Source: Gigantopelta aegis
Taxonomy: Eukaryota > Mollusca > Gastropoda > Neomphalida > Peltospiridae
Assembly: GCF_016097555.1 (NCBI RefSeq)
Contig: NC_054706.1
Location: 54,396,009-54,460,008 of the forward strand
DNA length: 64,000 nt
Direction of reading: 5' to 3'
Under the pieces are notes generated by a model that searched no databases, was not told the DNA's origin, and saw only the letters and a list, made by a program, of their open reading frames with translations. The position numbers and the translations under genes were made by a program. Numbering within the stretch: the first letter of the stretch is position 1; every line of letters begins with the position of its first letter. Shown here one piece after another: positions 1 through 61,905 of this stretch.

Positions 1-245
1 CTCAAGGGAATGAGGACCTCGAGGTCACGCAGATACTCTCCTTTAATTTTGACCCAGCGAGAATACTGCATTTGATTGAGCTGATAGGTGATGTGTGGGT
101 TTTGGGGCGAGTTGACCCCAAGACCATTCTCATAGATAAAGGTGTAAACACTGAACATTAGTCATTATTATTTCAGTCCTACAGTCCGATGAAATAAATC
201 AAAGAGTTCATTAACCAATGATTCATCCATTCGGATTTTAATCAC
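1..245 (-). other. HAPSTR1: HAPSTR1 intron 1, right-hand part
   Basis: Non-coding sequence downstream of the HAPSTR1 exon 1 donor (minus strand GTGATT at 245-240). I see no further exon, repeat or RNA gene in it. The remaining exons must lie to the left of the window. Confidence 0.7.
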
Positions 246-441
246 CTTTATATAACTGAGCAATCGCTGTAGCAGAATTCTGGAAGGTCAACCACAGCTT
301 TTTAACTGCGTATTCTTTTTCAGCTTGCAATCTGTCCTCCATGTTTGGTTCTGAATCAAGTTCGTCCAGACATTCATCTTCAAAATTTTGTAACCAGTTT
401 TCGGCTGGCTGGTCCGAATCTTGATTCTCCTCTGGGTTCAT
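246..441 (-). CDS. HAPSTR1: HAPSTR1 (C16orf72/TAPR1), first coding exon
   Basis: Encodes 65 residues plus one base, from the ATG at 441-439 to a phase-1 donor (AAAG followed by GTGATT). Seen: an acidic N-terminus (MNPEENQDSDQPAENW) followed by KKLWLTFQNSATAIAQLYK, which closely matches the KLWxLFQNSATAVAQLYK core I know from human C16orf72. The family forms small dimeric nuclear proteins that work with the ubiquitin ligase HUWE1 in stress resilience and modulate the p53/TAp63 response (established for vertebrates). The acidic N-terminal part is poorly conserved, so the ATG is chosen as the first in-frame start with no upstream alternative. The gene is divergent from USP7, with the two start codons 0.3 to 0.6 kb apart. 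The rest of the protein is outside the window, so completeness cannot be judged. Confidence 0.9.
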
Positions 442-888
442 TATAACCTAAGAGGCACTATAAAAGTTCTTTCGTTTCACTTTTCTCATGGAATTATATT
501 TTTTAATGTGAAAAACGTATATTTAGCTCTCTCCAACTGGCACAATCGCACAATCAGCGAACATTCGGGAGACAACGGAAGATGAAACTGCGCATGCTCC
601 TTTCTTTTAGTATTATGCCGAAAACAACCGAAGTATAACGGAACAATATTTTGTAAATTCTAGGTGTTCCCGTAGGCTGTTATTTCCCAAGACAATAGTT
701 TTCATAGTCTTTTAAGCCATGACAGCCAAAGTGACCTCACCTGATGGTAAGTTATAATTAAATACTGACGTTCAAATACTAGCGATCCCAGACTCCTCTC
801 CACGAGGCGGCCATCTTGTTTATTTTCATTCAGAGCCGGGAGCATTGCCGAGCTATTTAACTATTATTTTGTATGTTTTTGGTTGACA
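442..888. promoter_or_regulatory. Candidate bidirectional promoter, HAPSTR1/USP7
   Basis: Short gap between two divergent housekeeping genes. Visible motifs are an NRF1-like TGCGCATGC (589-597), ETS-like CGGAAG (576-581) and a YY1-like GGCGGCCATCTTG (807-819). YY1 sites of this form usually sit just downstream of a start site, so USP7 transcription may begin near 780-820. No convincing TATA box was seen. Motif calls are by eye; transcription start sites are inferred. Confidence 0.5.
719..746 (+). other. USP7: Possible alternative first USP7 exon (MTAKVTSPD)
   Basis: ATG at 719 opens nine codons and ends in a strong donor (GATG followed by GTAAGT, phase 1). It joins in frame to an acceptor ending at 889 (or 892; the CAGCAG there is a tandem acceptor), and the frame stays open into coding exon 1. 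This would give an N-terminal extension of about 50 residues. The likely YY1/start-site region lies downstream of this exon, so it may be a minor isoform or a chance reading. Confidence 0.3.
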
Positions 889-1020
889 GCAGTTTTCCCC
901 GGTAAAGGGGTAAAATCTGCAGACATTGGGCGAATTGCCAGCAAACACGTGAAAGTGACCGTCTCGCAAAGAAGTCCAACGACTCCAGGGCGAGATCGCC
1001 AACGTACGGTCACTGCTAAT

Positions 1021-50985
<49,965 letters not shown>

Positions 50986-53900
50986 TACAGATGTTTCTGG
51001 GATGAGCCCAGAGGATTTTTTAACTTACCTACTGCACACCCTGAAATCTCCTATGCCATCATCTATCTTGGCTGTAGGTCGCGGTTCTGCCGACCTGTCG
51101 ACGGGAATATCTTCTCAGTCTCTTGTAACATCTGTTGGAAGCGTGATGATTGATCGCGGTACCAGAGCGAGCTACAAACTGTGGGTTTTTTTGTACTTTT
51201 TAATCAACACTCAACAATTATCAAAAAAATTTAATTTGTAAAGCAATGTATTGTTGTTGAGTATATGTAGTGTCGGAAGGGATTGCTTGAGCAAAGTGAG
51301 ACTCTCAAAAGTTCTGTGGTGTCGAATGGATGTACATACTTTGAGAAACTTTTTTTTTCTTTTTTTTCAATTGCTGTTGATGCATATTCGTGTGGCTTCA
51401 ACAGCTTAACGCGTTCATTAAATCGGTTGCAAGTGCCAGTTTTGAATGTTACATCATTTATTTTCATTTGTGTTTGAATTGTTCTCTCTGTGTTGATGTC
51501 CAGTTCAGTACAGCATGTTTACTGAAATTTATGGCGATGTTCTATGGGTCCGTGTTGAAGATGAACTGAGCACTGATTCCAGCCAGGAAGAGTGTTTGAT
51601 TTAGATACTGCTATGAAAAAGGGATGGACATGAAAATGTGATCTAAATTGTATATTTTGACAGATGCACAAAGTAATTCAAAGTAACCCATGGACTCGGT
51701 TTTTGTTGTATTTGCAGCAAAACGTTAAAAACAGTGCTTGTTTTAGTCAACACTATGTTTTGCTTTTACTGTTCATTTAAAAGTCTCAAAAGTCTGTTGA
51801 ACGGACATTGTATGCAAGTTGTTTTTAGGGATAAATATTATTGTACAGAAAGAAAATAATGTATGTAGTTCGGACAGTTTTTACATATCAACTAGGGCTG
51901 AATGACAAAACCATTTTTGCAGATGAATTGAAAGACTAAATGGTATTATTTTTTGCTGTCAACTGTGGTTGCAATGACCACTCTTGTGCCATAACCACAT
52001 TCTCAGTATTTTGTTAATAGCATGACATGGGGCCCAGTTTCGATCAATGGACTCCTGTGTCGACTGGATAAACATACATAGTTAAAATTTGTGTCCGTTT
52101 ATAGTCTTATTATTTACTTTATCTCTTGTCTGATTGCAGCTTTTTCTAACTAAAATTTCAAGTTTGCTTCTTTATTTTTTAAAACATTTTTTGGCATCAG
52201 ATTTTTATGGTCATTATTGTAGTGTTAATTTCAAAATAATGCTTGGATTATCTTTGTCAAAAGAAAGAAAGTCACATTTTTGTTTTTTCACACCATATAT
52301 TAAACTTACATAAAATTTGCTATAGGAAGTACTTTCTACAAATGTGGTCCCTGCAGGTCACGATTGGCACTAAATTTCAGGTCGGTAAATGTAGATTAAA
52401 ACAATTAATGTTATGACCCAGACTTTCAAAAGTGCTAATCTAAAACCTTAATAACTAAGCAGCTGCATGCAAACTAGTTTTAAAGCTTACACATTTTTTT
52501 TTATTACGGCCTAGCATTATTTATACTTCAGTGAACTTTTAAGTGATAAACTGATAAAATAACATAACCAGCTCCAAGTTAAATGTAAAAATTTCAGTAA
52601 TAAGAAGACCAGTATATGCAAATATCAGTGGTGCTCATTGCCACTGGAGTTACAAGTAGGTATGATTTATTTTTATATTGTACTATTGGAATTGTTCCTT
52701 GAATTTGAAAAGAAATTTATTTTACACACACATACATACATATATATAAATATACATGTTTGGAGGGGTTTTTTTGTGGGGTGGAGGAGGCATATTGGCA
52801 TTATAAATATTTTTCATTGATACAAAACATTTGACTTGCAAATTAATCTTCTTTTTAATGCAAAAAATAATAATGAATTGGTTATAAAAAAAAGTTAACA
52901 TTAAGAAAAAACCCACACCCAAAAACATTTCTGAATATAAATGTAATAAAAATGTTAACTCATGATTTTCATTTTTTTTTTTTTAGGTTTTTAGCCAAAC
53001 ATTTTCTTAACATCACAAGCCAAATTGTTCTAAGAAATGATAGAAGACTCCAAACCGTTAAATATAATTTGATGCTAAAGAACATATTTTAAGAAGCTTC
53101 TGTGGATAAAAAAAAAACAGAAAAAAAACAAACAAAAGAAATATAACTATAAATTTTGAAATCCCTAAATTTCTGAAATAACTTTAAAAATGTTGTATAA
53201 AATACCTATTTAATGTAAATATTAAATAGTTTAGTTAAATATCATTGCATTTACAGTGTATAGAGCATGAATTGGCTATAAAAGTTCTAAAGCATACTTG
53301 CAATATGAAATTATAACATATTTGAGCCACATTTTACCAGTATTCTAAAATTGCTTAACCACGTACAATGGTCTAAACTACACAAAAATAAAACATTTAA
53401 AAAGATGATCCAAAATGTAATATTGATGACAAAACCAAAATATTTAACACATCTTCATGGACTAGTTTCTAAAATAAGGGTTTGTAAATTGTTGATCCTT
53501 TCACTCCAACAAACCTTTTACAAACTGGTTTGCTTGTTATGGTTTTATTCATTTAAAAAAAAAAAAATCTCATTTTGTTTTGTAATTTAAATGTCTGGTT
53601 AATATATTATGATTAAAATGGTCAATTGCAGGGCTCACTGCACTTTGTTACTAGTTATGAATAGTTAAAGAACTTCTTATGTTTGTGTTTTCACAATCCA
53701 TCAAGAGGCATGTTCAGGAAGGCAAGCAATCGCAGTTGTTTGCTATACTGGTTTTTGCGCCCAGCAATAGATTAATTTGATATGATAAAACACGATGGTA
53801 CCAGTCAAGTTCTCGAGCATTTGGCCTGAACACACCATAGATCATTTACTTTTTGAACAGTGATCCCTAGATTTACATCATTTGGTCCAGTCAAGGTTTT

Positions 53901-54236
53901 TTCTCTCGTTTGAAACTGAAATAAAACATTATTATCAAATAGCTGGAGTGAAAGGTTTAATGCAGTCCATATAATTAATTCTTGTTGAATCTTTCCTTTT
54001 CTTTCATGTTTTATAAAGTGTTTTTTCTTATTATAAAATGTTTAAAAAAAAATAAAAAATTGTTCTGTGGATGTGAAATTACCTGCATTTAGCAACTTTT
54101 TTTTTATTTATTTATTTTTCCCCCCAAGCTTTAAACATAATTCCTAGCAAATCTGGCATGAACTTTATCTGTGATGAAAGAAGAATGTTCTAGGTGTATG
54201 AGAAATTGACAATAAAATGCTCAACAAAAAATACAT
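50986..54236 (+). other. USP7: Probable USP7 3' UTR
   Basis: AT-rich, no repeat of the families listed until 54.7 kb and no coding signature. Possible poly-A signals include AATAAA at 52945-52950 and 54211-54216 and weaker ATTAAA forms. The end point is not decidable from sequence alone. Short open frames here are unremarkable. Confidence 0.45.
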
Positions 54237-54784
54237 ATTGTTATTGTTTGTGCATGTTGACTCAAATATTCAAGAGATGCATATAACACAAGGATCAATG
54301 ACCATGATTCTCCGGTTGAAAACATTTTTTTTTCTTTTTTCTTTTTTTGTATGCAGTTAATGTTTGTACACAATGTCCTGGGTACACATCAGAGTCCAAT
54401 TTCAGAAAACATCGTAAGCCTAGTTTTGCATGTAAACGTAAATCTCGGACTAAACCACAATTCTTATTACTATTATAGTACATGTACAACAAATATACTT
54501 AGAAATACACATAAAATTTCATTTTCTTTTGTCCTTGAAATGCTTCATTTTCCTTAATGATGTAATTTTCTTCATGGAATAGATGCCAAACACTTGTAAA
54601 TGTATGCCCGGTATAGCTGCTAGTCGCAGACGTAAACTTAACGATGTTTTGTGAAATGGGCCCGTTATTTAAGTTGTTGAAGACACTGATGATTAATTTA
54701 ATCACCAATTCGTTTAAACTACTCTGGTTATTGTAGTAGTCAATCTGTTGGCTTTAGGAGTGGGATATAGCTCTGTCAGTAGAA

Positions 54785-55336
54785 AGTTTGTTTTGTTTAA
54801 TGACGTCATTAGAGGATCGATTGATCGGCTACTGGAGGTCAAACATCTGGCAATTCTGATTCAGTCATCAGAGTAAACCCGCTACATTTTTCTGTTAGCA
54901 GCAAGAGATCTTTTATATACACTTTCCCACAGACCGGAAAGCACATACCATGGCCTTTGACCAGTTATGGTGCACTGGTTGGAACGAAAAAAGCCCCAAT
55001 CAGTTGAATATATCTGCCGAGTTGGTTTGAACCTGCAATGCAAGTGCTCAATTGACTGAGCTAAATCCTCTTGTCGTGAGAGCCCGAGGTGCTTGGGTCA
55101 AAGAATCAAATCCCCTCTGGACCTATTCTCTGATTGGGTTTTTTTTCCCCCTTTCAACCAGTGTCCCATGATTGGTGTATCAAAAGATGTGGTAAATGCT
55201 GTCCTGTCTGAAAAAATACATTTAAAAGATCTTTTGCTACTTAATGTAAAAAATAAAGCAGGTTTCTTTCAATGTGTCACAAATATTTACGGTTATATGG
55301 CATCAGACATATGGTTACGGCCCACACAGATTTTGT
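54785..55336. mobile_element. Two back-to-back SINEs (minus copy then plus copy)
   Basis: 54785-55075 is the type A tail inverted (AGTTTGTTTTGTTTAATGAC, CGGCTACTGGAGGTCAAACA) through GCTAAATCCTCTTGTC. 55082-55336 is a plus-strand copy (AATCAAATCCCCTCTGGACC, CCATGATTGGTGTATCAAAA). Confidence 0.7.
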
Positions 55337-55628
55337 GAGGAAACCTGCTGTCACCACTACATGGGCTACTCTTTCCGATTAGCAGCAAGGGATCTTTTAT
55401 TTTCGCTTCCGACGGGCAGGATAGCACAAAACATGGCCTTTGATTAACCAGTTATGGATCACTGGTCGGTGCAAGTGGTTTACACCTACCCACTGAGCCT
55501 TGTGGAGCACTCACTCGTTGGTTTGGAGTCTGTATCTGGATTAAAAATCCCATGCCTCGACTGGGATCCGAACCCAGTACCTACCAGCCTGTAGACCGAT
55601 GGCCTAACCACTACGCCACCAAGGCCAG
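55337..55628 (-). mobile_element. tRNA-headed SINE with TGGCGTAGTGGTTAGG head
   Basis: Read on the minus strand: CTTGGTGGCGTAGTGGTTAG, GGTACTGGGTTCGGATCCCA (good A- and B-box spacing), ending in AAAGATCCCTTGCTGCTAAT as in the type B SINEs. A tRNA-type head joined to the common body. Confidence 0.8.
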
Positions 55629-56228
55629 TCGTGCTCTAATGGTGTCATTAAACAAACAAGCCATTGGTTTTAAATCTAGTTGGTTCTGGGTTCGTCAGAC
55701 CTGTCAACCCTCCCGGATTCCGCGGGAGTCTCCCGGTATTTGATCAAATCTCCTTTCACCTGTGCAGGAGAACAATTTATCCTTTTAAATGACATTTTTT
55801 GTAAGCATAAAAAAAAATCGTTCCTCTTTTGTCAAAATAACATAAGGGAAGTAACTCTGCCTTTTTTTCTCATTCGGAAAATGTCGACTACTTTCGGTTT
55901 CTGAAAATGTAACAAACCGAATTGTTCCGACTGTTTAACCTTTGCCGAACTGAGAATTGTGGGATAGCCTATTTATATTGTTCAAAATTCAACAGGCTGT
56001 GTATTGAAATTCAGTGTTGCCATATATAAAACTATCCAATTTAGTTCTAATAACACCTCTGAATTGTAAAATGTCTTCCCACTGGATTACATAATGCAAC
56101 TATGACAAATCTGAACTGCCAGACTCACGAGTTGACAGCGATACACACGATCATGACGATGCATGTTAAAATCATGTCACGGCAAGATCATGAAAAGACC
56201 AATTAACCGTTTGTTTCCTAGTACTGAA

Positions 56229-57004
56229 AGTTAGTTTGTTTTGTTTAACAACACCACTAGAGCACATTGATTTATTAATCATCGGCCATTGGATGTCAAA
56301 CAATTGGCAATATAGTAGAGAAAACCTATTACATTTTCCCCATTAGTAGCAAGGGATCTTTTATATGTACCATCCTACAGACAATACCAGTTGTGATGAA
56401 CTGGCTAGAACGAGAAATAGCCTGATGAAGATCGATCCCATCCCATCAGGTGAGTGCTTTATCACTGGGCTACATCTCGTCCATGAAAGGAAGAAGGAAT
56501 GAAATATTTTATTTACGGTTATATGGTTAAGGACTACACAGATATTGAGAGAGGAAACCCGCTGTTGCCACTTCATGGGCTACTCTTTTCGATTAGCAGA
56601 AATGGATCTTTTATATGCACCATCCTACAGAAGGGTAGTACATACCACAACCTTTGATATACCAGTCGTGCACTGGCTGGAACGAAAAATAGCCCAATGG
56701 GCCCACCTACAGGGATCGATCCCAAACCGACGAACACTTTACCACTGGGCTGCGTTCTGCCCCATGAAAGGTAGAAGTAACTTTATTGGCTGTCAAACAT
56801 TTGGTAAATTTGACATATAATCTTTGAGGAAACCTGCTACATTTTTTTCATTTGCAGCAAGGGATCTTTTATATGCACCATCCCACAGACATGATAGCAC
56901 ATACCACGGTCTTTGATAACGAATGAGAAATGGCCCACTGATGGGGATCCATCCTAGACCAACAGCATATCAGCCAAGAGCTCTACCACTGGGCTATGTC
57001 CTTC
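56229..57004 (-). mobile_element. Cluster of three minus-strand SINEs
   Basis: 56229-56480 (type A tail, head ending TGGGCTACATCTCGTCC), 56490-56764 (type B tail TTTTATTTACGGTTATATGG) and 56771-57004 (TTGGCTGTCAAACATTTGG tail). Each has the inverted B-box phrase GGGATCGATCCC or a variant. They lie head to tail. Confidence 0.85.
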
Positions 57005-57350
57005 CCCCCCCCCCCCCCCCCCCAATCGTTATTAAAGTAAAACTTAATCTGTAATATTACATGATAAAGCTACACACAAAACTGAAGCTTAATATCTTGA
57101 GGCATTGCAAAAAATAAGTCTGGAAAACCAATTTCAAAGCCATAACTCAAAAATAGGTAAATCATCATCTGCCAAACTTTATCTGTGATAAAGCTATACA
57201 GTGTTTGCTCAATATCGCAAGGCAATGTAAAAAAAAAAAAAAAAATTAAATCCGGAAAACTACATGTGGGACAGATGGATGGACAGACAGACATGACAGA
57301 GAGACAGACATGACTGAGAGCGACAGACAGAAGGACGGAGTAGTTCATCA
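57005..57350 (-). repeat. C run and minus-strand dispersed repeat (GTCC...GGAGGG family)
   Basis: About 18 Cs at 57006-57023, then inverted family phrases (TAATATTACATGATAAAGCT, TTAATATCTTGAGGCATTGC, GACAGACAGACATGACAGAG). Confidence 0.65.
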
Positions 57351-57721
57351 AAATTAACCTCTAGTGCAAGTACTTGCATTCGAGGTTAATCTTGATGAAT
57401 TAAAGGATGGAGATGAAAGGAAGGAAATGTTTTATTTAAGGACACAACACATTTTATTTATGGTTATATGGCGTCAGAGAATTATTTAATAACTAATAGT
57501 ATGAAGTTAGTGAATTCACAAATCCACTTTTTATAGAATCTCCACTAAAAGCATGTTAAAAACTGAATGAAATGCGAAAGCACCTCCTAGAGATCCACAA
57601 TGAATAGAAAAGTCAATATTAAATTCATTAGTTTAATGGTACCAGAGCAGCAAAAGTAAAAAAGAAACCAAAAAAAAGAGACAAGCATATGGGTTTATTT
57701 GTTTGCATTGGGGTCTTTTTT

Positions 57722-57751
57722 TTGGGGGGGGGGGGGGGGGGGGGGGGGGGG
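57722..57751. repeat. Poly-G run of about 30
   Basis: Uninterrupted G tract. Such length is prone to sequencing error; similar C runs occur at 41950-41967 and 59063-59079. Confidence 0.9.
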
Positions 57752-58157
57752 TTGGTTCATACTTTATCCAACATGAAATACCAGTACTTGTGACTTGTTC
57801 ACCAATTACATGTATATCCATGTCTAAGTTTGTAAATGTGTAATTTCAACATGAAAAGGAATGAACTGCAGTGGAAAATGAACAGTCAACAACACGATCA
57901 TGTAATTTTTTTATTCCTAAATATATCTTTTGAATGTTCAACAAATTTAACAATGTGCCAATACATTATATTATGCAACATTGTTTGCCAATAAAATGCA
58001 GCCTTTTATATTTAAATTTAAGAATTAAAAATGTGATAATAACAATGCAGTTGGGTTTTACTATAACAAAAAGGTTTGTTCCAAACATAATTTATCTGAT
58101 TACCAGGTAATGTTGTCTTATTCCACCAGTGTGCGATTATTCTATGCTAATTTAAAG

Positions 58158-58400
58158 CAATAAATGTCCCCAACATAATATATCTCCTAAGTTCAAGGGC
58201 CATAACTCTGTCAAAAAAATGGGTCAAGACCGATAAAAGGAAACTTGATCGGAAATTCTATATAATAAAGCTATATATTTAATTTTAGTTCAATATCTTG
58301 AAAAAATTAAAATAATAAAAAATCAGAAAAATTATATGTGGATCAGACATAAAACCTATAGTGCCCTCTGATTGGATTGGTAGGGGACTAATAATTGTGT
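58158..58400 (-). repeat. Dispersed repeat (GTCC...GGAGGG family), minus strand
   Basis: CTAAGTTCAAGGGCCATAAC, TTCAATATCTTG, TATAGTGCCCTCTGATTGGA, TAGGGGACTAAT: inverted family order. Confidence 0.7.
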
Positions 58401-58525
58401 AGCAAAATGTTGACTATTGACCATTAGGGAGAAACACAACATGGTAATTACAAATACACAGTATCAGTGGCAAGAGGCCAAAATTACTGCAACAACACAT
58501 AATACAGGAACTGAAATAATTATTA

Positions 58526-58895
58526 AAAAAAAGAAATGTTTTATTTAACAACGCACTCAACACATTTTATTTACGGTTATATGGCGTCAGACATATGGTT
58601 AAGGATCACACAGATTTGAGAGGAAACCCACTGTCGCCACTACATGGGCTACTCTTTCCGATTAGCAGCAAGGGATCTTTTATTTGCACTTCCCACAGGA
58701 AGGATAGCACAAACCATGGCCTTTGTTGAACCAGTTATGGATCACTGGTCGGTGCAAGTGGTTTACACCTACCCATTGAGCCTTGCGGAGCACTCACTCA
58801 GGGTTTGGGGTCGGTATCTGGATTAAAAATCCCATAACTCTACTGGGATCCGAACCCAGTACCTACCAGCATGTAGACCGATAGCCTAAGCATGA
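58526..58895 (-). mobile_element. tRNA-headed SINE, same family as 55.4 kb, full length
   Basis: Tail TTTTATTTAACAACGCACTC and TTTACGGTTATATGGCGTCA at the left, head region TACTGGGTTCGGATCCCAGT (minus strand) at the right. It combines this head with the type B tail. Confidence 0.85.
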
Positions 58896-59724
58896 GGCTG
58901 GTGAAATAATTATAAAGTCTGGTAACCCATGTACAAGTTACCTATGCCTAATAACCCTAACAAGGGCCTTGTACAGCAGGGGTGCACAAATAGAAAATAT
59001 TTCACTAACCTTTTTACTAATTGCCATTTAAAAATTCTGCCCATTTTCAACACTACCCTCTCTCCCCCCCCCCCCCCCCTCCCCCATAGGCGTGTTCGAA
59101 ACCCTAGTGGTATATGGGCATGTTAAACTAGTCATCATCATTATCATCACTAGCCGGACCAGAACCAACTAAACTTTACTAGCCCCAAAAGAATTTCTAT
59201 TAGTTCGCCAGCTTATAGAACAATATTACTGTTTAACAATATTATAATATAACACCGTCTCCACTTCAAATTATATGTTATTAAGTGCCCTTGGTAAGTG
59301 TTAAACATCACGTGGCAAACGAAATCAAGCCCCATACCTTGTTTGACAAATCAATACATTTTAAAAATATTCCGATATAAATGTTTTGACATGTCTTTTA
59401 TATAGATTGACAAAATTCAAGTGACATCCAGCGCAAGTATTTAACAGAACAATCTATTCAAAACCCCCGCGGCAACATACTTTCAACATAAACAAGCAAT
59501 TTCTGGGAAGTGTTGACCTTTGACCGGCCCTCTTTCCATCATCTATTAGTCAGAAAAAGAGAGATCACCCATCAGACTGGTAGTTGCATTTTTTAACTCG
59601 TCCGTCAGAATTTTTACTTGCATTTGGCGAGCAGGCGAGTACTTTCTGCACCTCTGTACAGGTTATGATAAATTACAGGCCTGGTAACCTATAGGTTACG
59701 ACACACTCATGAAGGTTACAAGTT

Positions 59725-59870
59725 CCAGGGTTTGACAAATCCACCAGCCCTCAGTTCTGGCTAGTCAATTTTTGGTCTGGGCTAGTGTAGATTATCAACT
59801 GTATTACTATATTACATAGGACACTAGCAAAAGCCTTCTCGGACAGCTAGTGACCTTCTCAAACACTGCA
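59725..59870. repeat. CTAGTG-rich dispersed repeat, copy 4
   Basis: GGGTTTGACAAATCCACCAG, GGGCTAGTGTAGATTATCAA, CAGCTAGTGACCTTCTCAAA. 58.9-59.7 and 59.9-60.05 kb hold nothing else recognised. Confidence 0.5.
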
Positions 59871-60068
59871 AGTTCCAGTATCATTCCTTCACAAACATGC
59901 CAATACTTTTTTTTATTCATTCATATCATTGTTCATGTATTGATACTTTGTTTGTGTAATTAATATTTAAACCACACACATTTTATCAAAATATAGGTGG
60001 TGTTTTCCGAAAGATTCGTGGAGAATGAAGTTACCGTTCTTCACTTTCTTGACATGTGGTAACCTGGG

Positions 60069-60184
60069 TCCTAATTCACTAAACTCTCACAACTTTGCGA
60101 TCTTGCAGTGCAATGCTAAAACACTTGCAAAGAGGATGCTTTGTTATCTAGCAGAACCTAAGAGACCTCTGTGAATTAGGCCCC
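60069..60184. mobile_element. Approx. 115-bp MITE, copy 3
   Basis: CCTAATTCACTAAACTCTCA ... AAGAGACCTCTGTGAATTAG then GCCCC. 60.2-60.88 kb holds nothing recognised. Confidence 0.75.
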
Positions 60185-60887
60185 TGGTAACCTAAATGAC
60201 TGTTCTAGACTTTTTTTTAAATGCCTGACACTACTCTTTTTTTTTCTTGAAGTAGAAAGTGTGATTTTATTTTTCGTTGTCCACTTCATTACACCTACTA
60301 TTTTGAAACAAGACATTTCTCAATTATCTAAAGAAGCCTCTTCAAAATACACCTTAAAATAAAACAAACAGCACCTTTTCACGGATAAAACGGAAAGACG
60401 GGCCCTAAATCTACTTCTTGCCAAAATTCCCAACATGATTCTCTATGCATTTTTATTGTTCCATTCAATTGCACGATAAACTAATACTACTATTCCATTC
60501 ATATTGTCCAAGACAGACAAGAAATGAATTAATGCATGAACAATATCTCATGACAAAAGAACAAGGCTGTGTTTTAGATGAGTTCCTAATTTGTTTCTTT
60601 CTAGAAATTAAAATGGTTTTGTTTTAGGTAATTGTTCCATCTTCAGGGTTCTTCTTCACGTGATTATGAAAGTACAGCAGGAGAAATTGATGATAAAAAC
60701 TGCCGACAACTGGCAATAATCACTGGTAATCAACTAAAAACCAAGAACTCTGCATCTTTGCATTGGTCAGCTAAAAATAGCTATCGTCGCTGAACAAAGA
60801 AAACTTTGGATCTTACATTTTTAATGTTTTTCAGTAGGCTACAAAAACTGTTTTGTTACAAGCTCTTTCAGGTGTTAGAAATGTCTT

Positions 60888-61538
60888 TTAACCTTCTGAC
60901 TACTGCAGGCGAGATATCTCGCCCGACGTCACGTCAGTCGATATACTGTACACTGTATACAGTGCATTCCCCAATTCATATTTCCCGCCGTTTTGCACAC
61001 GACACTCAACGGAAACGGAAATATAATTGAAGAAAAAAGATTTTTTTTCAAAATGGTGGTTTTTGTTTTGTTTTCGGCAAGTATTTTCGCTTGACAACAA
61101 TGGCGGCACGTCGCGGTAATTTTCAGGGATCGATAGCTGATTGTAACAGCTAATTTGATAATAAATTTGATCGTTTTACCAACAACGAAAATTACCAAAT
61201 ATTGCAATATGAATTGTAGTTCGGGTTTTAAAAAAAATTCTGGTCAGAAAACCACTGTTATCGGGAATAATGGACATAAATACTGGACAGCTGGCCACAA
61301 ATGCCCGTAAGTAAACGCAACTTTTTCGATTTTTTGCCTAATTTTAATCACCATTAGCCGATCTAAAATAATAAAAATTACAAAAAAAGACACGAAAATA
61401 ATACTTACCGATTCATATAAGAACTTTATTTCATGTATTTATGAAACATTTAAGTGAATATATGTGAGTAAAAATTATAAACTTGTACCCACTCAACGTG
61501 GTTTTTGTTAAAAATTAATCCAGTAGTCTAAAGGTTAA
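60888..61538. mobile_element. TTAA-flanked inverted-repeat element between USP7 and MRE11
   Basis: TTAA, CCTTCTGACTACTGCAGG on the left; CCAGTAGTCTAAAGG, TTAA on the right, which is its inverse. About 643 bp. The interior is GC-richer (CGAGATATCTCGCC) and has no transposase. It abuts the MRE11 3' UTR. Confidence 0.75.
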
Positions 61539-61715
61539 GAACTATAATATGAAAAATAAAGCCTTTATTCTTCATGTTATAGTTCTTAAAGAGCCATTTC
61601 TTACACTGAAACAGCTTGTAACAAAACATTTTCTGTTGTCTGCTGAAAAACATAAAAAATGCTGATACAAGGTTTTCTTTGTTCAGCGCCGCTCTGCTTT
61701 AGATGACTGTTGTGA

Positions 61716-61905
61716 TCATCTTCTTCTCTTCCTTACAGGAAGCAAGTCATCATCACTGTCATCATCATCATCAATGACGATGCTCCGTTTTTCGACCGGT
61801 GTTTTCTTTGATTTCTGTCTGCTGCTTGTTGACGCATTCCGTCCAAGAAACATGTCATCATCTCCATCGGACAGGTCAATGATGTCATCGTCATCATCAT
61901 CATCT
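61716..61905 (-). CDS. MRE11: MRE11, last coding exon
   Basis: Encodes the final 63 residues (the first shared across the junction) and TGA at 61718-61716. Acceptor CTTTACAG at 61913-61906; entry phase 2 joins CA+A to make Gln. Sequence: seven aspartates, then IIDLSDGDDDMFLG, a Ser/Lys-rich piece, IVIDDDDDSDDDLLPVRKRR. Human MRE11 ends in the same style (ESSEDDDDDPF...RRNRR). MRE11 is the Mn-dependent nuclease of the MRE11-RAD50-NBS1 complex; this tail is the disordered, phosphorylated end, not the phosphoesterase. 3' UTR runs left toward 61.54 kb with a TTTATT (AATAAA on the minus strand) at about 61564. Convergent with USP7. Confidence 0.88.

Noticed and set aside
50986..54236. Extra small genes in the 51-54 kb region
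   Set aside because: Only short AT-rich frames without homology; better explained as 3' UTR.
57722..57751. G-quadruplex control element
   Set aside because: A bare 30-G run beside SINE debris; homopolymer length is unreliable and no gene context supports a role.
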